From NCBI RefSeq assembly GCF_011320225.1, contig NZ_JAAOEN010000004.1:186001-250000 (forward strand): 64,000 nt of DNA. Reading direction: 5' to 3'. The position numbers and the translations under genes are program-made. The stretch is from Phytoactinopolyspora limicola. Lineage in GTDB: Bacteria > Actinomycetota > Actinomycetes > Jiangellales > Jiangellaceae. Positions 63,371 to 64,000 of the stretch are shown piece after piece. The notes below the pieces were generated by a model that searched no databases, was not told the origin of the DNA, and saw nothing but the letters and a program-made list of their open reading frames with translations. The first letter of the stretch is position 1; each line of letters begins with the position of its first letter.

Positions 63371-64000
63371 TCAGACCCGAGCCGCGGCGCGTAGCTGATC
63401 GACGCGGTCGGTGCGCTCCCAGGGTACGTCGATGTCGGTGCGGCCGAAGTGGCCGTACGCAGCCGTCGGGGCGTAGATCGGGCGCAGCAGGTCGAGATCG
63501 CGCACGATGGCCGCGGGCCGTAGGTCGAAGACCTCCTCGATGGCCATCTGGATCTTGGCCGGGTCGACCTTCTCCGTGCCGAACGTCTCGATGAACAGCC
63601 CTACCGGAGCAGCCTTGCCGATGGCGTAGGCAACCTGAACCTCGATCTTGTCGGCCAGCCCCGCGGCAACGGCGTTCTTGGCTACCCACCGCAGCGCGTA
63701 GGCGGCCGAGCGGTCGACCTTGGACGGGTCCTTGCCGGAGAAGGCCCCACCACCGTGGCGTGCGTAGCCGCCGTAGGTGTCGACGATGATCTTCCGGCCG
63801 GTGAGGCCGGCGTCGCCCACGGGACCTCCGATGACGAACCGGCCAGTGGGGTTGACGAGCAGCCGGGTGGAACTCGTGTCCAAGCCGAGAGCTTCGATCT
63901 CCGGCTTCATCACCTGGTCACGGACGTCGACCGTCAGCATCTGATCGAGGTCGATGTCCGCGGCATGCTGGCTGGACACGACGACGGTCTCCAGACGGAC
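63371..64000 (-). CDS. metK: S-adenosylmethionine synthetase, C-terminal part
   Basis: The last 209 codons; the N-terminus is beyond the window. Makes SAM from methionine and ATP. Visible motifs: [58 protein letters not shown]-type signature (GGGAFSGKD with P-loop function), and [14 protein letters not shown] near the end. First in the metK-adoK-metH-ahcY direction of transcription. Confidence 0.96.
   Translation of the reverse strand, partial: VRLETVVVSSQHAADIDLDQMLTVDVRDQVMKPEIEALGLDTSSTRLLVNPTGRFVIGGPVGDAGLTGRKIIVDTYGGYARHGGGAFSGKDPSKVDRSAAYALRWVAKNAVAAGLADKIEVQVAYAIGKAAPVGLFIETFGTEKVDPAKIQMAIEEVFDLRPAAIVRDLDLLRPIYAPTAAYGHFGRTDIDVPWERTDRVDQLRAAARV

Overview
The window is a high-GC actinobacterial chromosome segment. 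The gene order is the conserved Actinomycetota division and cell-wall (dcw) region, and MurE carries the meso-DAP DNPR motif. Wag31/DivIVA, SepF, a class II NrdJ with NrdR, LexA beside a LysM protein, and AdoK also fit this phylum. I cannot fix the genus; a Jiangella-like or Nocardioides-like lineage is only a guess. I saw no tRNA, rRNA, prophage, transposase or CRISPR array.

Layout: 1-4.5 kb holds the tail of a voltage-gated-type ion channel, a small membrane protein and dnaE. 4.9-7.0 kb holds rluD, lspA and a DksA/TraR-type zinc-finger gene (minus strand). ileS (7.7-11.0 kb) lies on the opposite strand behind a translational T-box leader. Then come a glutamate-dehydrogenase family gene, divIVA, yggT, sepF, pgeF and ftsZ. 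18.4-33.1 kb is one long minus-strand run: mraZ-rsmH-ftsL-ftsI-murE-murF-mraY-murD-ftsW-murG-murC-ftsQ, many genes overlapping by 4 bp. A moxR-DUF58-transglutaminase operon diverges from mraZ. 38-42.7 kb has accessory enzymes: a DUF3040 protein, a methyltransferase, a YghZ-type aldo-keto reductase, a spermidine-synthase-like protein and an NmrA-like protein. 43-48.4 kb is a dNTP supply and SOS block (nrdR-nrdJ, LysM protein, lexA). Then come dinG, an S9 peptidase, and hflX, dapF and miaA. The right end is a methyl-cycle cluster: ahcY, metH, adoK and the C-terminal part of metK.

How it works together: the mur/fts genes build lipid II and the divisome. mraZ starts this run under a five-box repeat operator. 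LexA and the LysM protein share an intergenic region with two SOS boxes, which would link DNA damage to division arrest. MetK, AhcY, AdoK and MetH close the S-adenosylmethionine cycle.

Most unusual: (1) two inverted copies of a modular, apparently non-coding 0.46-0.6 kb element, one between ileS and gdh and one separating ftsQ from ftsZ; (2) an IleRS whose class I HxGH signature reads GTHH; (3) a 27-bp repeat present three times between a small MT0933-like gene and ahcY; (4) a micro-duplication of the FtsZ C-terminal codons; (5) no yggS at its usual place between pgeF and sepF.
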